NCBI RefSeq assembly: GCF_003966755.1
Contig: NZ_AP018005.1
Span: 1,426,001 to 1,490,000 of the forward strand
DNA length: 64,000 nucleotides
Direction of reading: 5' to 3'
Source: Candidatus Rickettsiella viridis
Lineage (GTDB): Bacteria > Pseudomonadota > Gammaproteobacteria > Diplorickettsiales > Diplorickettsiaceae
Shown here: positions 29,951-38,715 of the stretch, in pieces
Numbering within the stretch: position 1 is the first letter of the stretch
Layout: the number at the start of each line of letters is the position of its first letter
The notes under the pieces: generated by a model
The model's input: only the letters and a program-made list of their open reading frames with translations
Database searches by the model: none
What the model was told of the DNA's origin: nothing
Position numbers and translations under genes: made by a program

Positions 29951-29978
29951 TTGACGTGGGGAGAGTATGTGCTATATT
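29951..29978 (+). promoter_or_regulatory. Sigma-70-type promoter of the polyamine operon
   Basis: TTGACG (29951-29956) and TATATT (29973-29978) with a 16-base spacer lie about 45 bases upstream of the decarboxylase gene in a 157-base gap after spoT. AGAGAGG at about 30004-30010 could serve as ribosome binding site for the ATG at 30022, or for a 9-codon leader that starts at 30014. Confidence 0.55.
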
Positions 29979-30021
29979 CATTCTCTCTTTCTAATCATCC
30001 TGTAGAGAGGTTTTATGCGAA

Positions 30022-31188
30022 ATGAAACTTCAAACTATTGCTAGCATCGCAAAAACTTACCCTACGGAACCTGTTTTTGCCTTTAGACCGGCTAGTTTAA
30101 CGCGCGCTATCAAGTTTTTTTGCACACAGTTCAATGGGCATATCTTATATGCAGTAAAAACCAACCCTGAAAAACATGTGATCCAATCCATGTACGCACA
30201 AGGTATTCGAGCGTTCGATGTAGCTTCCCATGAAGAAATTCGATTGACAAGAGAACTCGCTCCACAGGCCAAACTTTATTTTATGCATCCCATAAAATCG
30301 CCCTATGCTATTCAGCAGGCGTATTTTAACTATGGCGTTCGCCATTTTTCATTGGATTCTAGTGAAGAGCTGAATAAAATTTTGCGTGCTACAAAGCATG
30401 CGAAAGATCTTTGTCTGCACTTACGTTTAGCGATTCCTCACTCTTTTGCTAAACTTAATCTAGCTGGAAAATTTGGTGTTGGTTTACACCGAGCACCGGG
30501 ATTATTAAAAAAAATTCGCAAAACTGCTTATAAATTAGGCACTAGTTTCCATGTAGGTTCCCAATGTATGCACCCCGATGCCTATCGTATGGCAATTCGC
30601 TTAGCACATAAAGTTTTAAACGATGCCAAAGTGGACATTGATTTTTTTAATGTAGGCGGTGGGTTCCCTTCGATTTATCCAGGAATGGTTCCACCCCCCT
30701 TAGAAAATTACTTTACCGCAATACACGAGGAGTTTTTTTCTGTTAAGAGCGATTATCCAGCCATTCAATTGTTGTGTGAGCCAGGACGATCTTTGGTCGC
30801 TGAGAGTACCTCGCTAATTGTTTGTGTAGAACTTAGGAAAAAAAATAAACTCTATATTAATGATGGAACTTACGGTAGTTTGTTTGACGCAGGTATTCCT
30901 CAATTTAACTTTCCTGTACGGTTGTTATATCAAAAAGATACAACAACTGTAAGTAATTTTCCGTTTAGTTTTTTTGGCCCTACTTGTGATTCATTGGATT
31001 ATATGAAGGGTCCATTTTATTTGCCGCGCAATATAAAAACTGGCGATTACATTGAAATCGGTCAGTTAGGTGCCTATAGCCGAACGCTATCAACACAATT
31101 TAATGGGTTTAAACAACATCCAGGTATTGTTGTAGTCTCAGATGCACCCTTGTTAACCATGTACCCTAGTGAAATAGCAACATACTGA
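30022..31188 (+). CDS. Type III PLP-dependent decarboxylase, ornithine/lysine decarboxylase-like
   Basis: Fold-type III (alanine-racemase-like) PLP enzyme resembling eukaryote-type ornithine decarboxylase; it would convert ornithine to putrescine or lysine to cadaverine. The 388 residues show the Schiff-base Lys46 in LYAVKTNPE, FHVGSQCMHP, NVGGGFPS, LCEPGRSLVAE for phosphate binding, and FGPTCDSLDYM with the cofactor-site Cys and Asp. Substrate choice cannot be read with certainty. It heads a tight operon with a deoxyhypusine-synthase-like gene and a ureohydrolase, which fits a polyamine pathway. Confidence 0.9.
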   Translation: MKLQTIASIAKTYPTEPVFAFRPASLTRAIKFFCTQFNGHILYAVKTNPEKHVIQSMYAQGIRAFDVASHEEIRLTRELAPQAKLYFMHPIKSPYAIQQAYFNYGVRHFSLDSSEELNKILRATKHAKDLCLHLRLAIPHSFAKLNLAGKFGVGLHRAPGLLKKIRKTAYKLGTSFHVGSQCMHPDAYRMAIRLAHKVLNDAKVDIDFFNVGGGFPSIYPGMVPPPLENYFTAIHEEFFSVKSDYPAIQLLCEPGRSLVAESTSLIVCVELRKKNKLYINDGTYGSLFDAGIPQFNFPVRLLYQKDTTTVSNFPFSFFGPTCDSLDYMKGPFYLPRNIKTGDYIEIGQLGAYSRTLSTQFNGFKQHPGIVVVSDAPLLTMYPSEIATY

Positions 31189-31234
31189 TCTCATTTATCT
31201 ACTTCAATATAAATTGTTAAAATGGGGAATTCTT

Positions 31235-32287
31235 ATGGAAACTCAAACAGACTTGACAAGCCCATTAAAAAATAATTTTTTACAAAAACCGATAGAACAC
31301 ATCGATATTACGCGGTTTGACGCGCGTCCGATAATCGATGCGATGAAATATATGTCTTTTACTTCTCGTGATCTCGCGCGTGCGACACAAATCTTTAATC
31401 AAATGTTACGAGATGAAAAGTGCAGTATCATTTTAACTATTGCAGGCTCTACGTCAGCAGGGGGTTGCATGAAGCTCTATGCAGATTTAGTACGATACAA
31501 TATGGTCGATGCTATTGTAGCAACCGGCGCAAGCATTGTTGACATGGATTTTTTTGAAGCATTAGGTTTTCGTCATTATCAAGGTAGTTCATCATCAAAT
31601 GATCACCAGTTACGTGATTTATATATCGATCGGATTTATGATACTTATATTGATGAAGAAGAGCTACAACAGTGTGATCATACTATCTTTAAAATAGCTA
31701 ATACATTAACTCCTCAAGCTTATAGTTCGCGTGAATTTATTCAAGCTATGGGAGCTTATCTTTCCCAGGGTCATGCTAAAAAACAAAATTCCTTAATCCA
31801 GCTTGCCTATGAAAAAAATGTTCCCATCTTCTGTCCTGCTTTTACTGACTCTTCAGCTGGTTTTGGTTTAGCGCTCCATCAAGTAAAAAATCCTAAAGCG
31901 CATTTAACGATTGATTCAATTCGTGACTTTCGAGAATTGACAGAAATAAAAATTAAAGCGGGAACAACTGGGTTACTGATGATAGGCGGTGGCGTCCCCA
32001 AAAATTTTGTGCAAGATACAGTAGTTTGTGCAGAAATCCTTGGTCAGAAAACAGATATGCATAAATATGCTCTTCAGATTACCGTCGCAGATGCACGCGA
32101 TGGTGCATGTTCCAGCTCAACCTTAAAGGAAGCCTGTTCTTGGGGAAAAGTGGAAACCACTTATGAGCAAATGGTCTACGCCGAAGCAACTTCTGTTCTA
32201 CCCTTACTCGCCAGTGATGCTTATCATCGTGGTTATTGGCAGCAACGCGCACGACGCCAATACACAAAATTATTTGAAGAAAAATAA
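31235..32287 (+). CDS. Deoxyhypusine-synthase-like enzyme, probable homospermidine synthase
   Basis: Belongs to the deoxyhypusine synthase family, which transfers an aminobutyl group from spermidine or putrescine through a Lys imine with NAD. Motifs: TIAGSTSAGGCMK, VATGASIVDMDFF, LLMIGGGVPKNFVQDT, and SWGKVETTYE, whose Lys corresponds to the catalytic Lys of human DHS (K329). Bacteria lack eIF5A, so bacterial members are thought to make homospermidine or related polyamines instead. The ATG at 31235 (350 residues) is preferred to 31214 because GGGGAA precedes it. Its stop overlaps the next gene by one base (TAATG). Confidence 0.9.
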   Translation: METQTDLTSPLKNNFLQKPIEHIDITRFDARPIIDAMKYMSFTSRDLARATQIFNQMLRDEKCSIILTIAGSTSAGGCMKLYADLVRYNMVDAIVATGASIVDMDFFEALGFRHYQGSSSSNDHQLRDLYIDRIYDTYIDEEELQQCDHTIFKIANTLTPQAYSSREFIQAMGAYLSQGHAKKQNSLIQLAYEKNVPIFCPAFTDSSAGFGLALHQVKNPKAHLTIDSIRDFRELTEIKIKAGTTGLLMIGGGVPKNFVQDTVVCAEILGQKTDMHKYALQITVADARDGACSSSTLKEACSWGKVETTYEQMVYAEATSVLPLLASDAYHRGYWQQRARRQYTKLFEEK

Positions 32288-33168
32288 TGCAAGTTCTTGA
32301 TCCTGAAATCGCTTTTTTAGGTTTAGCTGCAGAATCTGCGGTGAATTATAAAGCAGCCAAAGCCGTAATTATTCCTTTTGGTTTAGAACATTCTGTTAGC
32401 TATGGCTCTGGAACACGCCATGGACCAAAAGCCATAATTCAAGCTTCGCATGAAGTAGAATTATTTGATGAAGCAGTTTGGTGTGAACCTTATCAACGTA
32501 TCGGTATAGTAACATTGCCAGAACCAACGATTGAAAAAAATATCTCAAAAGCATTAGATCAGCTCCAAAGCTTAGTGGAACAGACATTGCAGTCTAAAAA
32601 ATTTCCCTTTGTTTTTGGTGGAGAACACTCTATTACTGCGGGTTCAATTCGTCCCTTCATTAAAAGGTACCCTGATCTTATCATTTTACATTTTGATGCC
32701 CACGCTGATTTACGTGATGGCTATAAAGGTGAACACTTTTCCCATGCCTCTGCCATCCGTCGCTGTCTCGATTATCCTAACATAGAGGTCGTTTCCATTG
32801 GAATCCGCAACATTTCAGTAGAGGAAATTCTATTTTTAGAAAAAAACCTTCACCGAATTCATATCTATTGGGCTAAAGATAAAAAAATTTGGGATCTGCA
32901 AGAAATATTTTCTTATTTAGAAAACCGTCCTATTTATCTTACATTTGATGTAGATGGATTTGATGCCAGTTTAATGCCTGCAACAGGTACACCTGAGCCC
33001 GGTGGTTTATTTTGGGACGAAGTACAAACCATTATTACAGGAGCAAGTAAACTAGGAAAAATAGTGGGTGCCGATATTAACGAATTAGCACCTATTCCTC
33101 ATTTTCATAGCTGCGATTTTTTAGCTGCAAAATTAGCTTATCGTATACTTTCCTCAGCTCTTTATTAA
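32287..33168 (+). CDS. speB: Agmatinase/arginase-family ureohydrolase
   Basis: Mn-dependent ureohydrolase of 293 residues. Metal-binding motifs are complete: FGGEHSITAG, LHFDAHADLRDGY and FDVDGFDASLMP, with the TGTPEPGG substrate loop. The HFSHASAIRR segment resembles archaeal-type agmatinases, so hydrolysis of agmatine to putrescine and urea is the most likely reaction; arginase activity (yielding ornithine for the neighbouring decarboxylase) is the main alternative. It is coupled to the upstream gene by a one-base overlap and converges with panC. Confidence 0.9.
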   Translation: MQVLDPEIAFLGLAAESAVNYKAAKAVIIPFGLEHSVSYGSGTRHGPKAIIQASHEVELFDEAVWCEPYQRIGIVTLPEPTIEKNISKALDQLQSLVEQTLQSKKFPFVFGGEHSITAGSIRPFIKRYPDLIILHFDAHADLRDGYKGEHFSHASAIRRCLDYPNIEVVSIGIRNISVEEILFLEKNLHRIHIYWAKDKKIWDLQEIFSYLENRPIYLTFDVDGFDASLMPATGTPEPGGLFWDEVQTIITGASKLGKIVGADINELAPIPHFHSCDFLAAKLAYRILSSALY

Positions 33169-33215
33169 GATATACCACCATTTAGTAATACTAGAAGCTA
33201 CAAAATCTATGCTCT

Positions 33216-33998
33216 TTATATTTCGTTATTTCTCGCAATTATAAACGATATATTATCAATCAGTCTTACATCGCCTAACCAAACCGCTGCCAAACGCCGG
33301 TCCCATTGATCAGCAATATAATCAACCTTAAATCCTAAATTTTCTAGTTGTGTAACCGTTAATGCTGAATTTTGCACTTTTTTTAACATCTGTGCAAAAT
33401 GGCCTGCTTTTTCACGTTGTTCTGCTGTTAAACATGAATTTCTAGAGCTCAACGCCAATCCATTTTCCGCACGTACGGTTAAACAAGACACAATTTCTGT
33501 TTCTAAAAATAGTGCCTGTGCCATTTTTTTTATGAGTAATAATTGCTGATAATCTTTTTCGCCATAATACGCACGTGTCGGTTTAACTATATTTAAATAT
33601 TTCAACACGACCGTTAACATACCGTTAAAATGACCTGGACGAAATTTTCCTTCCAGCATTTGGCTTAATTCAGTGGTTTCACTAATTTGTATCTGATAAT
33701 CGTCAGGATAAATAGCTTGTTTATCTAGCAAGAGTAGATAATCAACTTTTTGTTTAGATAATAAGCTTTTGTCTTTTTCTAAGGTACGTGGATAACTGGA
33801 AAAGTCTTCATCGCGATTAAATTGTGTAGGGTTAATAAAAATAGCCGCAATAGTCATGTCATTTTCTTGTTGGGAACGCGTACACAAACTTAAGTGACCA
33901 TCATGCAAATGACCCATGGTATGCACAAAACCAATACTTTTATCGTGTATTTTTTTTCTTAAAACTCGCCATTCAGCAATACTAGTAACAATGTTCAT
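33216..33998 (-). CDS. panC: Pantoate-beta-alanine ligase
   Basis: Joins pantoate and beta-alanine with ATP to make pantothenate, the precursor of coenzyme A. Seen: GFVHTMGHLHDGHLSL with the HxGH nucleotide-binding motif, IFINPTQFNRDEDF, YYGEKDYQQLLLIKKM and ALSSRNSCL. The ATG at 33998 (260 residues; E. coli 283) matches the family N-terminus MNIVTSIAEW; an upstream ATG at 34052 would add 18 unrelated residues. The chosen start overlaps the end of panB by 17 bases. Confidence 0.95.
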   Translation of the reverse strand: MNIVTSIAEWRVLRKKIHDKSIGFVHTMGHLHDGHLSLCTRSQQENDMTIAAIFINPTQFNRDEDFSSYPRTLEKDKSLLSKQKVDYLLLLDKQAIYPDDYQIQISETTELSQMLEGKFRPGHFNGMLTVVLKYLNIVKPTRAYYGEKDYQQLLLIKKMAQALFLETEIVSCLTVRAENGLALSSRNSCLTAEQREKAGHFAQMLKKVQNSALTVTQLENLGFKVDYIADQWDRRLAAVWLGDVRLIDNISFIIARNNEI

Positions 33999-34767
33999 AG
34001 CTTGGAAATTCTCTTTGTTTAACGGATTGAACATATTGATTAACACTTTCATTCAGTAAATGACTACCACTTAAGAAGTGTTTGACAAATTTAGCCTTGA
34101 AATCCAGGTTTAACCCTAAAAGATCTTGTAATACTAAAACTTGACCATCGGTATCTGAGCCAGCACCAATTCCGATAGTGGCAATATTTAAAAGCTGTGT
34201 AATCTCTTTTGCTAAGGGTGCTGGAATACATTCCAGTACCAATGCAAAACAACCTGCTTCTTGTAAGGCTAAAGCATCTTGTTTTAAACGCTCAGCGGCA
34301 GCCACGGTTTTTCCTTGAACTTTATAGCCACCTAATACATGAACAAATTGTGGTGTTAAACCTAAATGTCCCATCACGGGAATGCCTGATTCAACTAAAT
34401 GAGAAATTAAAGTGAGATTCCCTGCGGCACCTTCTAATTTAAGTGCATGTGCACCTGCACGCATTAACGTTTCAGCAGCAGAAACACTTTTAGATAGTGA
34501 TTTACGATAACTTAAAAAAGGAAGATCGCTGATAATAAACTTATCCCTTGCGCCACGACTCACTGCTGCCGTATGCAGCTCCATCATCGTCAATGTAGCC
34601 ATCACAGTATCCTTAAAACCATACATGGTCATTGCTAGGCTATCACCTATCAGTAACGCATCAAGCGTAGAATCATTGAGAATTTTTGCCGTGGTATAGT
34701 CATAGCAGGTCAATACGGCAATTTTTTCCTGCGCTTGTTTTTTTTGGGTAAAAAGCTGGCTGCTCAT
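33982..34767 (-). CDS. panB: 3-methyl-2-oxobutanoate hydroxymethyltransferase
   Basis: First committed step of pantothenate synthesis: transfers a hydroxymethyl group from 5,10-methylene-tetrahydrofolate to ketoisovalerate. The 261 residues (E. coli 264) show VLTCYDYTTAKILNDS, LLIGDSLAMTMYGF, GAHALKLEGA, VMGHLGLTPQFVHVLGGYKV and IGIGAGSDTDGQVLVLQDLLG. It is translationally linked to panC; panD, for beta-alanine, is not in the window. Confidence 0.97.
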   Translation of the reverse strand: MSSQLFTQKKQAQEKIAVLTCYDYTTAKILNDSTLDALLIGDSLAMTMYGFKDTVMATLTMMELHTAAVSRGARDKFIISDLPFLSYRKSLSKSVSAAETLMRAGAHALKLEGAAGNLTLISHLVESGIPVMGHLGLTPQFVHVLGGYKVQGKTVAAAERLKQDALALQEAGCFALVLECIPAPLAKEITQLLNIATIGIGAGSDTDGQVLVLQDLLGLNLDFKAKFVKHFLSGSHLLNESVNQYVQSVKQREFPSYEHCY

Positions 34768-34885
34768 TGATAACCACCCTGTAAAATACAGACGTGGCGA
34801 TGCATCATCACTCTAGGTATCTGTCGCATGATCAAGTCCTCATCATTAGATTCTTTATATGGAATAGTCTCACTTGTCTTTGCCT

Positions 34886-35015
34886 GATATACTCTCAGCC
34901 ATTGGATTTTTGGCAAGGCGCCGCGAAAATGAAGCAACCGGCGTGTATAAAACATACATGAGGATTGCGAATTGAGCGGGAACGCAGCAAAAAACTCAAG
35001 GACATAAGAGTATAG
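34886..35015 (+). repeat. 130-bp structured intergenic repeat, copy B
   Basis: Shares with copies A and C the core TTGGCAAGGCGCCGCGAAAA, GTATAAAACATACATGAGGA and GCGGGAACGC. Its left end reads GATATACTCTC and its right end AGAGTATAGG. It lies in the divergent gap between panB and waaC. The outer pairing is weaker than in the other copies, as expected for an older or decaying copy. Confidence 0.8.
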
Positions 35016-35060
35016 GTCAAAGCAAGCTCAACTTAGTTTAATGCAGCACCCCCTTCTTCG

Positions 35061-35084
35061 CAAGCAAGCAAGCAAGCAAGCAAG
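35061..35084. repeat. Tetranucleotide (CAAG)6 tract upstream of waaC
   Basis: Six perfect CAAG units lie 48 bases before the waaC start. An in-frame TAG at 35097 shows the tract is outside the coding frame. A TATGCT hexamer at 35092-35097 could be a -10 box, which would put the tract between or across the -35 region. Tract-length change could alter promoter strength. Confidence 0.85.
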
Positions 35085-35132
35085 CACATTTTATGCTAGC
35101 TTAACAATCTTTATCTAAACTATGCTTATTTC

Positions 35133-36080
35133 ATGCATGTATTAATCGTAAAAATGTCTTCTATGGGCGATATTATCCATACCTTGCCCGCTATCAATGA
35201 TGCCAATACCGCATTGCCTGGCATCCAATTTGATTGGGTGACTGAAGAAGCCTTTACCGAAATTCCAATGTGGCATAAAAATGTGAAGCAAGTCATTCCC
35301 ATCGCTTTACGCCGATGGCGAAAACAAATTTATCAAAGTTTACGAGAACATGAGGTTCAGCAGTTTTATAAACAACTACGACGGCAACACTACGATAAAG
35401 TACTTGATGCACAAGGCTCGATCAAAAGTGCCGTCACAACGCGCTTAAGTCGTGGGTATCGGGTAGGCTTCGATAAAAATTCAGTCAGAGAGCTTTTTGC
35501 TAATCTAGCTTACCAAAAAACATTTTCCGTACCCTGGAAACAACATGCCATAGCTCGTAGCCGCCAATTATTTGCCAAAGCGTTTGGGTATACTTTAGCT
35601 AACACACCGCCTTGCTATGGCATCGATAAAACACATTTACACCTAACAAAATTTACTTTACCCGAAAATTATCTAGTATTTGTGCCCAATGCTAGCTGGT
35701 CTGCTAAATGCTGGCCTGAAACCTCTTGGTATTCCCTTGCAGAAAAAACAGCACAAGAAAAAATACCTGTTTTTATTCCCTGGGGTAACGAAGAAGAAAA
35801 AAAACGCGCTTCGCGAATTCGTAACAAGCACTCAAATGTGACAGTATTACCCGCATTAAGCTTAACTGAGCTTGCCAGTGTAGTGTTACACGCCAAAGCT
35901 GCGGTATGTGTGGATACAGGATTAAGCCATTTAGCCGCTGCTTTAGAAGTTCCCAGCATTACTTTGTATGGGCCAACCGATCCACAATTCATAGGAACAA
36001 TGGGAACATCACAGATTCATCAACCCTTAGACGCAAGCGTAGAAACTATATGGCAATTGCTTCAAACTATCTTAAACTGA
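35133..36080 (+). CDS. waaC: Lipopolysaccharide heptosyltransferase I
   Basis: Adds the first L-glycero-D-manno-heptose to Kdo in the LPS inner core, at the cytoplasmic face of the inner membrane. The 315 residues (E. coli 319) show the GT9 N-terminus VLIVKMSSMGDIIHTLPA, FDWVTEEAFTEIP, the KVLDAQGSIKSA segment, a C-terminal ADP-heptose site AVCVDTGLSHLAAALEVP and ITLYGPTDP. The presence of this gene implies that the organism makes at least one heptose. Its 3' end overlaps an unrecognised reverse gene by 14 bases. Confidence 0.95.
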   Translation: MHVLIVKMSSMGDIIHTLPAINDANTALPGIQFDWVTEEAFTEIPMWHKNVKQVIPIALRRWRKQIYQSLREHEVQQFYKQLRRQHYDKVLDAQGSIKSAVTTRLSRGYRVGFDKNSVRELFANLAYQKTFSVPWKQHAIARSRQLFAKAFGYTLANTPPCYGIDKTHLHLTKFTLPENYLVFVPNASWSAKCWPETSWYSLAEKTAQEKIPVFIPWGNEEEKKRASRIRNKHSNVTVLPALSLTELASVVLHAKAAVCVDTGLSHLAAALEVPSITLYGPTDPQFIGTMGTSQIHQPLDASVETIWQLLQTILN

Positions 36081-36636
36081 GCTTTAAATCATCTTTTATA
36101 GGGTTAGGAAGAGGTAATTCATCAATTTTTTCAGTTTGAGTAGCTTTCTCTTTTCCAAATACATTATTAATAAACAAATTATACTTCCCTAACTCATAGA
36201 GAGAAGCTGGATGGTTATAGGCATATTTAAATAAATAAGCACGGGATATTTTATTATCCTGATAAAGCCTCTTTAAAATAGCAGGTTTATCCGCACCTTT
36301 TATAGCATTTTGCCAAAGCGCAAACTCTTCTTGGGAAAGAAAATTTGAATAGTGGTTTTTATAATCTTGGTATCTTTCATGTAAAAACAAAATATCTGTA
36401 ACGCGTTCATTATATTGCACATCCTCATAATAAACGATAGCATGGCACCCGTGTTTATAAACGCGACAAACTGATAATTGATAATTATTAGCCATAATAT
36501 TAGCTAAGCTATATCCAAAATTATTAAATAAACTTTCTAATGGCTTAGCAGCCTCAAAGGAGAGATTAACATCGTATTCAAACTCCAATAGTTGGCTTTT
36601 CTTGTCATAACTTATAGTGTAATTTACGTTTGGCAT
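36067..36636 (-). CDS. Unrecognised soluble protein, 189 residues
   Basis: No family is recognised. There is no signal peptide or membrane segment. The N-terminal 60 residues look like alternating strands and an amphipathic helix (YDKKSQLLEFEYDVNLSFEA); the middle is Tyr- and Asn-rich with helical segments, and the C-terminus is charged. A GGAACC before the ATG could serve as ribosome binding site. Its tail overlaps waaC by 14 bases in convergent orientation. Probably a lineage-specific gene. Confidence 0.6.
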   Translation of the reverse strand: MPNVNYTISYDKKSQLLEFEYDVNLSFEAAKPLESLFNNFGYSLANIMANNYQLSVCRVYKHGCHAIVYYEDVQYNERVTDILFLHERYQDYKNHYSNFLSQEEFALWQNAIKGADKPAILKRLYQDNKISRAYLFKYAYNHPASLYELGKYNLFINNVFGKEKATQTEKIDELPLPNPIKDDLKLSLR

Positions 36637-36700
36637 TGGTTCCTTCTAATTATGGCTATGCTAACTCACATTAATATATTATGCAAGGCTAATTAAATAA

Positions 36701-38710
36701 ATGGCACTTATTCTTCGAATTGCTCTTGCAGTGCCAGTCGCTCACTATTTTGATTATTTAGCGCCAGTAAGTTTACCTTCAATTCCGCTAAAAAAAGGGT
36801 TACGCGTATTAGTTCCCTTTGGGAAACAGGAAAAAATAGGCTTTTTGATTGAAGTTAGTGAAACTTCAGAATTACCTACTTCACAGCTAAAAACTGCCAT
36901 TGCTATTCTCGACCAGACACCACTGCTACCTGATACCTTATTACATTTGCTTGAATGGACAAGCCGCTATTATCACACGCCTTTGGGTGACGCGTTTACA
37001 AATGCTTTTCCAACATTATTGAGAAAACCCAAAAAAGGCAAACCCTTATCGCTCGCTGCTATACCTTTAGAAAAAAATGATGCTGTTAAAATTAATTCAA
37101 CAACCATCACTTTAAATGCTCATCAACTATCAACAGTCACCACCGTAACGCAGTCACTCGGTCAATTTAAACCCTTTTTACTGCATGGTGTGACAGGAAG
37201 CGGCAAAACCGAAGTTTATTTTGAAATCATCGCAGCGGTACTCAAACGCAAAAAACAAGTGTTGGTATTGCTACCTGAAATTGGTTTAACGCCGCAAATG
37301 CTAGCACGTTTTCAAGAGCGTTTCGCTGCACCTTTGGTGCTATTTCATTCTGGACTCACCGATAAACAACGCTTAAGGCATTGGCTATTAGCTAAAAGTG
37401 GCGAAGCGGCCATTATCATGGGTACACGCTCTGCTTTATTTACCCCGCTTCATCGCCCTGGCCTTATTATTATCGATGAAGAACATGATGCGTCGTTTAA
37501 ACAACAAAAAGGATTACGCTATCATGCACGTGATTTAGCATTGATGCGCGCTAAATTTGAAAATATTCCGATTGTATTAGGATCAGCCACGGCCTCTTTA
37601 GAAAGTTTGGCCAATGCAAAACAACAACGATATCATTTTTTATCATTACCAAACCGCGCGGGCTGCGCTATTTTACCGAAACTTCGTTTTATTGATCTAC
37701 GCCATCAAAAACTTGAACAGGGATTTTCACCCCTACTATTACAAAGCATGGCGCAACATCTAAAAAATCAGAGCCAAGTACTTTTATTTTTAAACCGCCG
37801 TGGTTTTGCACCACTGACAATTTGTCACGCCTGTGGATGGACAGCCAATTGCCCACATTGCGATCAAACAATGACTTTTCACAAAAAACCTGCGCATTTA
37901 CAGTGCCATTATTGTGGATATCGTTGCCCGCTTACTACACATTGTCCTGCTTGCAAAGAACCGCAGTTAGTCGTTTTAGGTCAAGGTACACAGCGCTTAG
38001 AAGAAACTTTGAAAAAACATTTTCCGGATGTTGGAATAGTACGACTTGATCGTGATAATACGCAAAAAAAAGGTAGCTTAGAGGACTTATTAAAAAATAT
38101 ACATCAAGGAGACAGTCAGATTTTAATCGGCACGCAAATGCTCGCAAAAGGACATCACTTTCCTAATGTGACCCTGGTTGGTATTTTAGAAGCGGATGCT
38201 GGATTATTTAGCGCTGACTTTCGTGCTTTAGAACGAACAGGACAACTTATCATGCAAGTCGCAGGTCGTGCCGGCCGCGCTGATAAACCAGGGGAAGTAC
38301 TCATTCAAACCCATCATCCCGAACATCCTTTGTTACTGCAGTTAGTAAATGAAGGCTATTTGAATTTTAGTGAAAAATTACTGCAAGAAAGGCAAACAGC
38401 CCTGTTACCGCCTTACAGCCATTTAGCATTAGTGCGGGCTGAGGCCATCACATCGGATTATCCATTGGCATTTTTAAATGAAATAAAACAACACGCCACA
38501 CAGTTACAAAACAATGTTACTGTATTAGGCCCTATTCCTGCTTTATCGCCACGTCGCGCAGGCTATTATCGTGCGCAATTATTACTACAAGCAAACAAAC
38601 GCAATGATTTACACAGCTTACTAAAACCATTAACCAAATTAATACCGGGTTTAAGTAATCATCGTCGCGTCCGATGGTCTTTGGACGTTGATCCGCTCGA
38701 AATTACCTAG
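36701..38710 (+). CDS. priA: Primosomal protein N' (PriA helicase)
   Basis: 3'-to-5' DNA helicase that restarts collapsed replication forks by loading DnaB. The 669 residues (E. coli 732) have a DNA-binding N-domain, Walker A in GVTGSGKTEVYFE, DEEH box IIDEEHDASFKQQ, and a Cys-rich zinc domain (CHACGWTANCPHC, CHYCGYRC, CPACKE) between the helicase lobes. The lobe-2 motif QVAGRAGRADKPGEVLIQT follows. It stands alone; a convergent outer-membrane-protein gene begins 6 bases after its stop. Confidence 0.97.
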   Translation: MALILRIALAVPVAHYFDYLAPVSLPSIPLKKGLRVLVPFGKQEKIGFLIEVSETSELPTSQLKTAIAILDQTPLLPDTLLHLLEWTSRYYHTPLGDAFTNAFPTLLRKPKKGKPLSLAAIPLEKNDAVKINSTTITLNAHQLSTVTTVTQSLGQFKPFLLHGVTGSGKTEVYFEIIAAVLKRKKQVLVLLPEIGLTPQMLARFQERFAAPLVLFHSGLTDKQRLRHWLLAKSGEAAIIMGTRSALFTPLHRPGLIIIDEEHDASFKQQKGLRYHARDLALMRAKFENIPIVLGSATASLESLANAKQQRYHFLSLPNRAGCAILPKLRFIDLRHQKLEQGFSPLLLQSMAQHLKNQSQVLLFLNRRGFAPLTICHACGWTANCPHCDQTMTFHKKPAHLQCHYCGYRCPLTTHCPACKEPQLVVLGQGTQRLEETLKKHFPDVGIVRLDRDNTQKKGSLEDLLKNIHQGDSQILIGTQMLAKGHHFPNVTLVGILEADAGLFSADFRALERTGQLIMQVAGRAGRADKPGEVLIQTHHPEHPLLLQLVNEGYLNFSEKLLQERQTALLPPYSHLALVRAEAITSDYPLAFLNEIKQHATQLQNNVTVLGPIPALSPRRAGYYRAQLLLQANKRNDLHSLLKPLTKLIPGLSNHRRVRWSLDVDPLEIT

Positions 38711-38715
38711 CAAAA

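Noticed and set aside
35061-35084. CAAG tract as an intragenic phase-variation switch of waaC
   Set aside because: An in-frame TAG at 35097 separates it from the waaC start, so it cannot shift the coding frame; only a promoter effect remains possible.
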